Source of the DNA: Epichloe hybrida
Taxonomy: Eukaryota > Ascomycota > Sordariomycetes > Hypocreales > Clavicipitaceae
Direction of reading: 5' to 3'
Assembly (NCBI GenBank): GCA_019022495.1
Contig: JAFEKR010000002.1
Coordinates: 868,001 to 932,000 of the forward strand
Length of the DNA stretch: 64,000 nt
The notes under the pieces are model-generated. The model was given only the letters and a program-made list of their open reading frames with translations. It did no database searches and was not told where the DNA came from. Position 1 is the stretch's first letter. Each line of letters begins with the position of its first letter. Positions 1 to 10,342 of the stretch are shown piece after piece. The translations under genes and the position numbers were made by a program.

Positions 1-2
1 AC

Positions 3-359
3 AACCCCAACGACAAGACCAAGGTCACTCTTGTGTTCGGTAATGTCAGCGAGGAGGACATTCTTCTGCGCCGCGAACTCGCCCATCTCGAGAACACATA
101 CCCCCAGCGGTTCCGCGCCTTCTACGTCCTTGACAAGGCCCCTAAGGGCTGGTCTGGCGGCAGTGGCTTCATCAGCAAGGACCTGCTCAAGACTGTGCTC
201 CCCGAGCCCAAGGAGGAGAATATCAAGGTGTTTATCTGCGGACCCCCTGGTCTGATGAAGGCAATCTCCGGCCCCAAGGTCAGCCCCAAGGATCAAGGCG
301 AGCTGTCTGGCTCCCTGAAGGATCTGGGCTATACCAAGGAGCAGGTGTACAAGTTCTAA
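3..359 (+). CDS. mcr1: NADH-cytochrome b5 reductase (mitochondrial Mcr1 type), 3' end only
   Basis: The open frame enters from the left edge, so only about the last 118 residues are present. They match the C-terminal NAD-binding lobe of the flavoprotein NADH-cytochrome b5 reductase: the run [15 protein letters not shown], then YVLDKAP, then the [12 protein letters not shown] motif that contacts NADH, ending in QVYKF. The [16 protein letters not shown] tail is typical of the fungal Mcr1 outer-membrane/intermembrane-space form. It passes electrons from NADH through FAD to cytochrome b5 for sterol and fatty-acid metabolism. The FAD domain and the mitochondrial targeting region lie outside the window. 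It converges with the peptidase gene to its right. Confidence 0.93.
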   Translation, partial: NPNDKTKVTLVFGNVSEEDILLRRELAHLENTYPQRFRAFYVLDKAPKGWSGGSGFISKDLLKTVLPEPKEENIKVFICGPPGLMKAISGPKVSPKDQGELSGSLKDLGYTKEQVYKF

Positions 360-846
360 CTTGGCGGGGGAAGCGGCCTTTGTACGATGCAATCGAGACC
401 TCATAGACATGAATACAGGAACCTGATTCAAAGATGTCGTTTGCAACAAAATTTTCTCTTTTTAATTTTTTTATATTGCAACTGAACGTAACCGAGGCAA
501 TGGTTGGTATATATGCGTTCTTACTACGAAAGCACCTCACTGCCAATCATCGGCCCCAGCCAGAATAGCCACGCTACAAGACTACTTGAACTGCCTCTGC
601 CCTGCTCATCGGCAGCCCATCACTCCTCGGTACATGTCAAGTACGTTCCGGCGCATATGCTCGAGGTGCCTTGGATGCTGATTTTGTTGTCAGGCGCCAC
701 AAGATTCGCATTCGCAAATGTGTATGTAGATGTGGACAAGTCACCTAGATTACTTGCATTTCGTAACAAGTGCACGCTATTCTACCCCATTCGTTCTCCT
801 CTACACTGTGCCTCGAGACGCAGGAATACGCAACACCGCAAATCGT
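360..846. other. Intergenic 3'-to-3' region
   Basis: Space between two convergent genes. It holds an AT-rich stretch around 436-482 that could serve 3'-end formation for mcr1. I see no convincing coding region or repeat. Confidence 0.6.
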
Positions 847-3421
847 CTAATGGAGGCTCTTGGCGGCATTGACAACACATCTGTCAATGATCTCAGCCCA
901 TTTCAGACCACCAGAGTAATCTTTGGCGTCGATGCTCTCCATCAAACCAGGGTAAACGTCTGCAAACGACGGGTCAGCATAAAGTTCGAGGTGGTGATTT
1001 GCTCGTCGAGGATGTGTGCTGCTTACCTCCGGCGTAACCTGTCCATAGGCCCGGCGCAAAGACAACGTGCTTGAACCAACTGCGGTTGTCCAGACCACCC
1101 TCGAACAAGAAGTGGCGTTCGAAAAACTTGTACTGGGTGTTGATCTTGACAACGGCTGCCCACAGCTTGATCTTGCCAATAATGTTCCACCAGGGCAGCC
1201 CTTCTTCCAACTTGCGGTTAGCCCTTGCAGCGCGGTCATCTAGATGAACGGACTTTGCGCGGAGATCGCTAAGGGAGCGTCGAATCTTCTTGAGACTCTC
1301 CTCAAACGCGTCAGCGCTGCCCTCGGCAGCCTTTGCACGAAGTGCGCCGCGCGTAGCAGAAACGGCTTGCTCATTGGTTGGCTCCGCATCCGGCTTCAGC
1401 TTCGCCTCTACCTTGTCGAGATAATTTCCCAGAGCGTCCGCGTATTCAGTTGCACCAAATGGGATGACAACTGTGTTGGCAAGTTCCGCGACAATCATGC
1501 CGAGGACACGTGCCATGGCCAAATGATACCTGAAGCCGGGGTCTCCAAACTTGTCCATCCAGTGGGAGCTGTCATAGTTGCTGTGATAATGATATACTGG
1601 GCCATTAGCAGCTCTACGGAAACCCATGTCGATACAAGGAACACCCGCATGGTCCTGGAATGCTGTAAAGTCACTGCCGCTTCCCATGGTGCTAATCTTG
1701 CCACCCCATACATCTCCGACGGTCTGTCCAGTGACGGTCTGGTTCGGGGAGGGAACCATGTGAGTTGCGTCTCGTAGAACCTGGTTCAAAAGAGGAGCAG
1801 CCGACGCCCTGAAGCTGGGCCCTGATGCGCCGACATCGACATTGATGTAGGCGACATTTGAGCCAGAGAGCCATGGCAGGTACTCCTCCACCCATTCTGT
1901 GCTTCCAATGAGACCGTACTCCTCACCGTCCCAGCTACCGAACACGATCGTGCGGAGAGGCTTCCATCCGGCACCTACAGCCTTCCCCACACTTCGAACG
2001 ACTTCGTTCAGCACGGCAGAACCGCTGTTGGGGTCAGCAGCGCCACCTGCGATCCATGCATCTCGATGGTTGCCGACAACAATGACTTCGTCGGGTACTG
2101 TTCCATTGACAATGCCAATGACATCCCACTGGGGAGTGGTGACATATTCCTGCTGGCTATAAAGTTTCAGGACCATGTTCTCGGGCGAAGGTCCAATGTT
2201 GTAATCGACGCCCTTGTATTCAAGACCGAGATTGTTCTTCCAGAAACTATTCAAGTCAGATGCTTTGGGACCATGCCCGTTTAGAGCTTTGAGAATGGGA
2301 ATGGCATCAGCGTAAGAAATAGGAAGAGAAGGAATAGATGGAGTGGAGTCATGAGCTGGTGCACGCGGGACCCCAGGTTTGGAAGGGTAACCCGGAGTTG
2401 TGCTGCAAAGTGTTAGTCTTTTGACAATACATCAAATTATCGAATTGGTAGAGCAGAGCGGGCTTACGGATCACCAGGACGAGTGCTGAGGAACTGAACG
2501 CTTCCACGCTGAACACTGCTCTCGTGACGGGCAGGGCCCTCAGGGTACTGTTTATACCCATTGGCCTCTGTCTTATCCCCATCATCACCAGGGTCACTAT
2601 AAAGCAAAGCACCAAGCATGCCCAGTTCCTGAGCGCGCTTGATCTTGAGGCCCCTGAAGATGCTGCCATATTTCGCAATGGCGATCTTGCCCTTGAGATC
2701 GATGCCAGCATCTACTAGATCCTGGTAATCCTGATAGGTACCGTAGTTGACATAGACAAATTGCCCCGTGACATTGCCACTGGCGGAGTATCCGTGGAAT
2801 GTTGGAACCCGGTCTTTGAGAGAGGTGGTAGGGTCCTCCTCCAGGACGGCCTCGGTCAGGGAGGCATTGAATGCCGAGGTCCATGAATCGTCCTTATCCG
2901 ACTTTTTCAATAGAGAGAGGCTGTGGTCAACCGGGTAGTTGATATAGACATCATATTCAGCAATACTTGCATCCACTCCCCAGCTCTGCCACTTTTCTCT
3001 GGTCCAATCGGCCTAATGAAATTTCAGTCGATCAGATCCCGACATGCCAATATGTAAATTGCCATCATGATATTACCTGGGAGAAGTTTTTGCCTGCAAG
3101 GTGAGGACCTGAGGCATAGTACTGGCTCCATTCTCTGGCATGATCGGCAGTTGGCGTCTCAAGAAGAATGTTCTTAAGCTGCTCATGCGACATGCGCTTG
3201 CCATTCCAATGAGACGACGAATAGTGGTCATGACGGCCGGTGAGGTAATGATACGGCCAAATCAAAAACATATGAGTGAGGAAGCACGCGAAGCCGACCA
3301 TAACGACGCACGTGCACGTGCACGCCAAAGTACGGAAGCGCCGGCAAGTGTGATGGCGGTACCTCCTCTGCGGCGGCGCAACACGGACAGTCTGGATCAA
3401 CGGCGTCGACTCGATTGCCAT
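847..3421 (-). CDS. Glutamate carboxypeptidase II-like M28 zinc peptidase (transferrin receptor-like), type II membrane protein
   Basis: Four exons, 3421-3077, 3012-2468, 2402-1027 and 959-847, separated by GT-AG introns of 64, 65 and 67 bp, give 792 residues, the usual length. The short N-terminal cytoplasmic part is followed by one membrane segment (about residues 35-55, VVMVGFACFLTHMFLIW). A protease-associated domain and the M28 catalytic domain follow. Zinc/catalytic motifs are visible: GNHRDAW, DPNSGSA and SWDGEEYGLIGSTEW. The C-terminal dimerisation domain ends with FAPGLWTGYAGDVYPGL, whose codon for D is created by the last splice. The family removes C-terminal acidic residues from peptides at the cell surface or vacuole; substrate here is unknown. 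The ATG at 3421 opens directly into the basic cytoplasmic tail. Confidence 0.92.
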
Positions 3422-4269
3422 CTTTTCAGGCTCCGAGGAAAGTCTGTAGATGAGAAAAACTTCAGTCGAGGTTTCATGGAATCAAAAGGTGAAATGAGAA
3501 TGAGGCAAGAGCCAAGCCGTCAGTGTGTCACGGGCGGGGTACACCACCAAGGATTGATTGGCTGGAACGGCGTGTGGCCATGATGAGGCGGGGGCGGCTT
3601 CCCGAATTGTGGGTTATTCAACGGATCTCCTTAGAGGTCATAAGCCTTGTGGATCCATGGGGCCCGCAAATTGCATGTATCTCTGGTTTACTTTTATCTA
3701 ATTGGATACATACAGACCCTGGTTAACGTGACTCCACAAGGCTTATGACCTCTAAGGAGATAGTCGGCAATTCTGGCTGTCCGGCATCCAAGTCGCTCCT
3801 GCCTGGAGGTAGGTGGGGGCTGCTCCAAAGCCTCTCGCGTCCGATAATTTTCCTCGTCGATGCTCTTCCAAGCGGGGAAAATTTTCCGCCTAATCCGCTT
3901 TCGATGGCTGAAGCTGAAGGCTGAGATGCCGACACGCCAACCCCCCCCCCCCTCACTGTTCAAGCCCTGACAACGGCCCGCTCCTGCCCCGTATTTCGTC
4001 GTACTTACTCCGTACTTGAACCTTCTGATACAGGCTCTGCGTACTCGGCGGCCACTTGCTCTGGAGGAGGGGCTTTGAGTTATGTGTGACGTCTTGCTCA
4101 TCAAGCGGTTGAGCGCTTCATACGAGAGCGGGCAAATAAGTAGAACGCAGCCTCACAGTCGCAACTTTTACTCGAGTTTCGACCAACGCCGTCGTTTCCG
4201 GACATACTCGATCAACATAACTGCTAAGACGGCATTCAGATTCGCCATCAACAATCTTGGTCTTGGATT
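3422..4269. promoter_or_regulatory. Divergent intergenic region between peptidase and MFS genes
   Basis: The two genes start outward from this 848-bp interval, so it must hold both promoters. It contains a perfect 29-bp inverted repeat (listed separately), a C10 run near 3943-3952 and a TTACTCCGTAC word at 4005-4015. No gene is supported. Confidence 0.6.
3625..3761. repeat. Perfect 29-bp inverted repeat with 79-bp spacer
   Basis: Positions 3625-3653 and 3733-3761 are exact reverse complements over 29 bases (outer end ATCTCCTTAGAGG, inner end CCTTGTGGA). The spacer is 79 bp. Beyond the exact arms, a weaker match (GAATTG) continues outward on both sides. This may be the ends of a small non-autonomous element or a stem-forming site. 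Confidence 0.85.
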
Positions 4270-6402
4270 ATGAGTGATGACGACTCACCAGCGCCGCCTC
4301 GGCCGAAGCTGCCCGTGCAGCAGTTGACTATTCTAGGTAAGGACACCACTGCACAAAAGTTGGCGAGACTCATTTTATAGAAGACTTCGGCATAGATTCG
4401 AGCCACTCCTGATGCCCTCGCCCGTGTGTCTCTCACAGGCGAATATTGCCTTTGCCCATGGTTGTGTGTGACGTTTCCATATAACCGGGCAAGTCGCCTA
4501 ATAAAGTGGCGCGCCTCCTCCAAACTGATTCCTCACATCACAAATGAGAGCCAAGAACCCTATCGCTAACAAATCCGCCATTTCCAGCCGTCGCAAGGTT
4601 CGCAGAACCCATCGCCACATCATCCATCTACCCGTACCTCCCCCAGATGGTTCGCGATTTAGGCGTGGAGGAAAATGAAGTCGCCATGTGGGCTGGCTTG
4701 ACCTCGGCCGTCTTTTCCGTATTCCAAAGTTTTGCTGCTGTACCATGGGGAAAGATCGCAGACCGATGGGGCAGAAAACCCAGCTTGATTACTGGGCTTC
4801 TCTGCACAATGGCCTGCTTCATTGCCTGTGGCATGTCGACATCGTTGCCCATGGCTATCGCAGTACGTGCCGTTCAAGGAGCCAGCAATGGAAACGGTCA
4901 GTTCTGCCTCGAGATAACCTAGCACATGCGTGTAGTTGTAGTGCGTATCGTACATTGGCGACTAACTCCAGCACAGTTGGCATCATCCGAACCATGGTGG
5001 CCGAGCTTGTTCCCGAAAAAGAACTCCAACCGCGAGCGTTCAGCATCATGCCTCTAGTTTGGAGTCTAGGCAGTGTCGCCGGCCCGGCCTTCGGAGGCTT
5101 CTTCGCAGACCCAGTGCGACAATTCCCCGCGCTCTTCGAAGGAGTCTGGTTCTTTGAAAAGTTCCCTTATGCGCTGCCCAACTTCATCGCCACCTTCTTC
5201 TTCCTCATCTCCGTGACCAGCGCAACGCTCTTCCTTCAAGAAACGCTCGCGTCGAAACGAGACCAGCGCGACTGGGGCCTCTCTGTCGGGAAGCGCCTCA
5301 GTCGAGCAATGACCCGTCGAATCCGAGGTCAAGTCATCCACAGCGACAGCGACGCCCAGAGACGAAGGTCCTTTGTGGATGGCGAAGCCACGGCTCCTCT
5401 GCTACCCACCAAGGCCCGGCACAAGAAGAAAGTCGACCACTCGCCTCCGCCGGGGATCCTGGAAATATTCACGACCCAGACGAGTCTGATCACGCTGGCC
5501 TACTTCTTCCTGTCATTGCACTCTATAGCCTATGATCAAAATGTGACGGTGTTTCTGAATTACCCCGTCACGGAGCACACTCCCGAGAACACAAAGCTCC
5601 CATTCTACTTCAACGGCGGATTCGGCCTGGAATCAGGACGCATCGGGACAATCTTCATGCTGTACGGCATCACATGCGGCGTGGTGCAGTTCGTCCTCTT
5701 CTCTCCCATGGTGACTCGCTGGGGTGTTTTAAACTGCTACAAGGCGTGCTGTACGTACCACCCATTTCCCCCATAACAAACACACCACAAGTCTGGTGCC
5801 ATGCCATGTGTGCCATGCCATGTGCGTAAATGTCAATACAATGCTGACACGATGCAGGCATCGTCATGCCGCTCGTCTACATTCTCACGCCATACACTTC
5901 CCTGTTCGGCACCCCAACCACGCGCCTGGTCGCACTCTCCTTCGTCCTTGGCCTCAAGGCCTTCTCCATCATCGTCGCCTTCCCCGCCATCATCATCCTC
6001 CTCACCAATTCGTGTACGTCGTTGCGCATCCTGGGCACCCTGAATGGATTCGTCACCATGTTCAGCGGCTTCGGGAGGGCCATCGGCCCCGCGAGCACCG
6101 GGTACGCGTTCACCTGGGGCGCCAAGCACGGATACATTGTCACGGCGTATTTCTTCCTGGCCCTCATGGCCGTTTTGGGCGCCATCCCTGTCTTTTGGGT
6201 CGTCGAGGGCGACGGGCCGACGGCTTCGATGGAAAGTAGCGACACCGAGGATAACGAGACCCTCATTGGTAGTAACCTGCTTGTCGATGAGAACGCTGTT
6301 GAGGATTCTGGCGACGATGGCGAGTCGGAGCCATTGCTTCGCCGGCCGAACGCGACCGACTTGTCAAATGAGATTGCAAGCTCAGAGATTCGCCCAAATT
6401 AA
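4270..6402 (+). CDS. Major facilitator superfamily transporter, ZIFL/multidrug-efflux-like
   Basis: Four exons, 4270-4336, 4588-4896, 4977-5750 and 5858-6402, with introns of 251, 80 and 107 bp, give 564 residues. The MFS motif A is clear in the loop after TM2 (VPWGKIADRWGRKP). The N-terminal run RFAEPIASSSIYPYLPQM and the segment GIIRTMVAELVPEKELQPRA are typical of the fungal branch related to plant ZIFL and yeast drug/H+ antiporters. About 12 membrane segments are expected; a long charged central loop spans about residues 230-290 and an acidic cytoplasmic tail ends the protein. Transported substrate is unknown. The first intron is long for this genome and could hide a different 5' structure. 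Confidence 0.88.
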
Positions 6403-7235
6403 TAATTCGGTGGCAACTCGCCGGGGAGGAGAATTGATAATAGCGCCGTGGTACACTGCGGTGCAAGGATGCTCCGCATATTTTCTCATCACTTGGCCAC
6501 GGGTGGTAATAAGACGGGCGCACATGGATACAATGGTTGTCACCAAAAAAAAGCATAGTTTGCATCTCCGGTGTTAACAATATCTTTATCTCCCTTCACC
6601 CCCATTCCTGATCCTCTCATAGCACGTCGATTATATTCCAACGAGATTAATACATGGTGAGCGGGGGAGAAACTACGATTTGAAACTCGGCCCTTCTGAC
6701 ACGAGATTTGTCCGACCAGCTAAATCAGCCCAGCGGCCACCCACGACGGAGCAGCCATGAGGGCGAGGGCCTGTCTGCATACAACAAACGTGTGCGTGTT
6801 CAGAAATGGAACGTTGGGACAGGCCAGGTAGACATGACGAACATCAACTACCTAGCCACTGATTTCCAAAACGAAGCCGTCTCTCAAACCCTCAACTCCG
6901 AATGTATTGTAACATGGCCCATCAACCCTGGCATTGACCGGCGAGGCAGACCTATCAGACGCTTTAATGCTATAAATGCTTATTAAAATGGATCTATACA
7001 TGATGAACCCGTCCTTGAGAAACGACATGGGTTGCCCGCTTGACGCCTAGTATGTGGCCTTGTCCAGTGCACCGTACCATGCACCCATCACTTAGGGAGG
7101 GGGGGAAAGGGGAAAAAAGAAGCAGAAAATTTGGACGAAACAAATTGAATAGCAGACAAAGCCCCCCAACACCACTGTGAGTAAACGCGTCTCGTGCCGT
7201 CATGTGTGTAGCACACAGTTCGGCACATGCTGGGT
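6403..7235. other. Convergent intergenic region, no supported gene
   Basis: Lies between the MFS transporter and the SprT-like gene, which converge here. A 92-codon frame at 6708-6986 begins with TTG rather than ATG and resembles nothing I know. Nothing else stands out. Confidence 0.5.
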
Positions 7236-8684
7236 CTACGCAACGTACTGCTGCCTCTCCCCAAAGTCTTCCCGCTCATACCACTGCCATTCCTCCTGGG
7301 AAGCATGCCTCTGTGGTATAGACGGGCGCAAGAGATGAGGCTCATGCTTGCTCGAAATATGTCTCTTGTCCCACGATCCAGTGACTTGCTCCAGATGCAG
7401 CGGGTCATCATACTTGCTGAATTCCAAATGGGGCTCTGCCGACCCGTGGTTGTCGGCGTTGCCATGATTACTGGCGTCACCTCCAGCGCCGGCACCAGCG
7501 CCGCAGGAAGCAGGAAAGTCATTTCCGCGCCACCTTGCCAAATCGGCCTCCATGTCCCTCAAGTGCAAACAGTCCTTGCCTGCCCAGTCGTCGATGATGC
7601 CGGCAATTTGATGGAAGCCCTTGGTGTGGCCGCCGCACTCCTTTGCTTTCAAGCCACACGTGACAAACATGAAGCTGTGCATCATTTCGTGCAAAAAGGT
7701 GGAGATGAGCAGGCGTCGGTTGTACTTGGTGTCGCGGAGAATGGGGGAAGACAATACGATCAACGTTTCCCAGCCGCCGAAACGGGCACTTCTTCGGAGG
7801 GCCGTCGTGCCGACAATGTGGTTCTCGTACTGTTCCGATGCGGAATGGCTCCAGTCCCAAGTGACGCGACGTGTGAGTCGGGAGGCAAAGAAGAGCTCGT
7901 TGGCGGCAGAAAAGATGCTGCGGAGGGCGTCGTTGTCGAGGGGAAAGTCGGCGCCTCGGGATTTGGGGTTGATGAGGGCGCGGAGAATGCGCTCTGGTTG
8001 CGAGTCCGGGTAGCGCCGGCGGTAGAGAGCAATGTGATCGCGGACGAGGCGGGCGGCCTGGACATCTTCGAGAAGAGAGGTGTCTGAGGGGAGCGGCGAG
8101 TGGTGGTGGTGGTGGTGGTGGTGGTGGTGATGATGATGATTATGCGCCGAAGTGTCGGAGGAGATGGAGTGGCCAGACTCGGTGCGTTCAAGAACTGTGG
8201 GAATGGGAATGTTGGTATGGGGCGAGTGGATGCCAGGAGACTCACTGGGCAGATATGGCTTTGGTGAGGGCGATGGTGAGGGCGATGGGGTATGATGGTA
8301 GCCGTTGGTCTGGTTGAAGTTGTGCATGTGGTCATGGCTGTGGTCGTGAATGTGGCCGTGGCCGCTGCCTTCTCGGATCACGAGAAATGCGAGGTTGCGG
8401 ATAGGCACCGACTCGGCATGGCGGGGATGGTGATGGTGGTGATGGTGGTGACGTTGTTGATGTTGTGGTTGAGGTTGTGGTTGAGGTTGCGGTTGTTCCA
8501 TGTGGACATCGCATTCATGGTCATAGTGCGCGTGTGTGTTTCCGCCATCATGCCAGTGACAGCTCGTCGATCGATCCTCAAGATTGAAGTATCCTTCGTC
8601 GCCGCCGGCACCGGATCGACGAGCAGCACCGTTATCATGAAGCGGAGTGCCGCCAGTACCACCGCCTACAACCCAAAACGCCAT
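7236..8684 (-). CDS. SprT-like zinc metalloprotein with histidine-rich N-terminus
   Basis: A single-exon gene of 482 residues. The C-terminal half is a SprT-like domain: it follows LFFASRLTRRVTWDWS and has the zinc motif HEMMH (residues about 332-336), with further ligands plausibly in CGGHTKGFH downstream. The N-terminal 200 residues are low complexity: a Pro-Gln repeat, runs of 8 and 13 His, HDHSHDHMH clusters and a Ser-Pro repeat. SprT-like proteins include DNA-protein crosslink proteases such as Spartan/Wss1; activity of this fungal subgroup is not known to me. The His clusters may bind metal (inference). Confidence 0.85.
   Translation of the reverse strand: MAFWVVGGGTGGTPLHDNGAARRSGAGGDEGYFNLEDRSTSCHWHDGGNTHAHYDHECDVHMEQPQPQPQPQPQHQQRHHHHHHHHPRHAESVPIRNLAFLVIREGSGHGHIHDHSHDHMHNFNQTNGYHHTPSPSPSPSPKPYLPSESPGIHSPHTNIPIPTVLERTESGHSISSDTSAHNHHHHHHHHHHHHHSPLPSDTSLLEDVQAARLVRDHIALYRRRYPDSQPERILRALINPKSRGADFPLDNDALRSIFSAANELFFASRLTRRVTWDWSHSASEQYENHIVGTTALRRSARFGGWETLIVLSSPILRDTKYNRRLLISTFLHEMMHSFMFVTCGLKAKECGGHTKGFHQIAGIIDDWAGKDCLHLRDMEADLARWRGNDFPASCGAGAGAGGDASNHGNADNHGSAEPHLEFSKYDDPLHLEQVTGSWDKRHISSKHEPHLLRPSIPQRHASQEEWQWYEREDFGERQQYVA
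8098..8147. repeat. GTG/ATG trinucleotide tract encoding poly-His
   Basis: Near-perfect (GTG)n followed by (ATG)n on the plus strand. On the coding minus strand it reads as His codons and lies inside the SprT-like gene. Confidence 0.9.
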
Positions 8685-10342
8685 CGAACATGGGCGCCGC
8701 GAGGGTTGCGGGTAACGACGTCGAGGGGAGTTGATAAGAACACTGGTCTGGAAGCAAAGAATAAAACAACCAAGGTTCAGACAAAATATGGGATAACCAA
8801 ATTAAATCATTTAACGAATGCCCCGGAAACCAAAAAGCGGTAGGTCAGGATTTTCTTATATATAAAAAAAAAAAAGAAAAAAAAAAACCAGGGCACGGCG
8901 TTGTGAACCCCAGTCTCGATCCGATTTTCGATTCAGATGTCAAGCGGTGTACGTTACGGTCTGGTCTGGCGTCGGCCAAGCCGCCAGAGCTGACGGCGAG
9001 CAAACCTGATGCCAGGCCCCGGAGCTTCATCCGACGAGGTGACGACGACGACGACGACGGACCAAAGTCGAGTCTCACTCAGTCTGCGGCAGCAAACCAG
9101 CTCTTGGTCTCGTCAGTGGAGCTGGCGGGCGGGCGAGGTCGGACAAGACTAGATGCGACGAGGAAGGGGTGGGCGCATGTTTTTTTATTTCATCAGCGTG
9201 CATTCAGACTTGACACGTAAAGTTTGGAGAAACGAGAATGAATGGGAAAGAAGAAGGAAGATTGAAGCGCTTGTTGGAGACGTCACGTCTTGGTCTGGTC
9301 TGGTCTGGTTGGCTCGGCTCTGGCTGCTTCGTTCCATTATTTGGAGGCGGCTGCAGACGCGACTGCAGACAGGGCAGGATACGGGTTCAGATTTCAGGAT
9401 TTCAGCGTCATTTCTTTCTTGTTCCTGCCCAACAAGCAGCGGCAAACTGAATGGGTGCATTCCATCAGCCCTGCGCTCATCACATCCCCCAATCTCCATC
9501 TCCATCTCCATGCCCAAGAAAAGTCCAGTAATAACCTCCCCCCCCTGGCATTGGGCTGCAAGGAACACAGCGGAAGGCGCTGGGCAAGTGGCAAGGGGCA
9601 AGGCAAGTAAGCATACAAGTGTCAAGTACCATAACAAGTCCATTTCATTTCTGCCTTTATCACTTTACGCCTAATCCGTAGGCAATCGTGTTTTGCATGC
9701 CCTGCTGGGCGGGATTTATGTACATGTACGGATTATGCAAATCATTAATGGCGTTGCCTTGCAGATAGATACTTCAGCCAATAAATACCCTCAACTCGTG
9801 TGCAGAGGGCTACAATCTTGTTGATCATACCAGAGACATTCCGCTTCCATGATTCGCTTCGTTTTATTTCCTCTTCCTTCTCCTTTTTCGGCAAACCTGT
9901 GCCTGTGCCTGTGCCTGCGCCTGCGCCTGCGCCTGTGTAACGCTTCACTTCGTGCCACTTCGTGCTGCAAGCTAAAACTGCCCTTTCCGGTATCACACTT
10001 GCCAAGGCGAATAAATCCAATGTCGCTACCGAGTAGCTATCTGACATCACATAATGCCTCTCATGCCGCACAATGCCTATGGTAAGCCAGAGTGCCAGAA
10101 TCCTGCCATTCAATCCAAGCCCATCGCCCGCTGTCCATCGTCATATCATGCTGCGCCGCGCATCGTAGTAAATGCTATCAATCGCTAACCTGCCCCAAGT
10201 GGGAGAATCACTAGTAAAAGATACGTCTCACAGGATAATGTCCACCCTTCCGTCTCGCCTTCCGCTCTTTCCGGATTCTTTCCAAGAGGAATCCCTGTTA
10301 CTCCTCAACGCCTTGCTATGCTTTAATTTTTACCCAGGCTGC
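8685..10342. other. Intergenic region with simple repeats
   Basis: Upstream of the SprT-like gene and downstream of the F-box gene. It contains an A-rich run (about 8863-8888), CGA triplets near 9043-9058, a TGGTCTGGTC repeat near 9293-9310 and a CCTGYG hexamer repeat at 9896-9937. The open frames here are overlapping, repeat-driven and show no family signature. Confidence 0.6.
9896..9937. repeat. Hexanucleotide tandem repeat, CCTGYG x7
   Basis: Seven tandem copies: three CCTGTG, three CCTGCG, then one CCTGTG. It is non-coding. Confidence 0.9.

Noticed and set aside
6708..6986. 92-codon plus-strand frame between the MFS and SprT-like genes
   Set aside because: It begins with TTG, has no recognised motif and lies in a convergent interval. 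No ATG gives a comparable frame.
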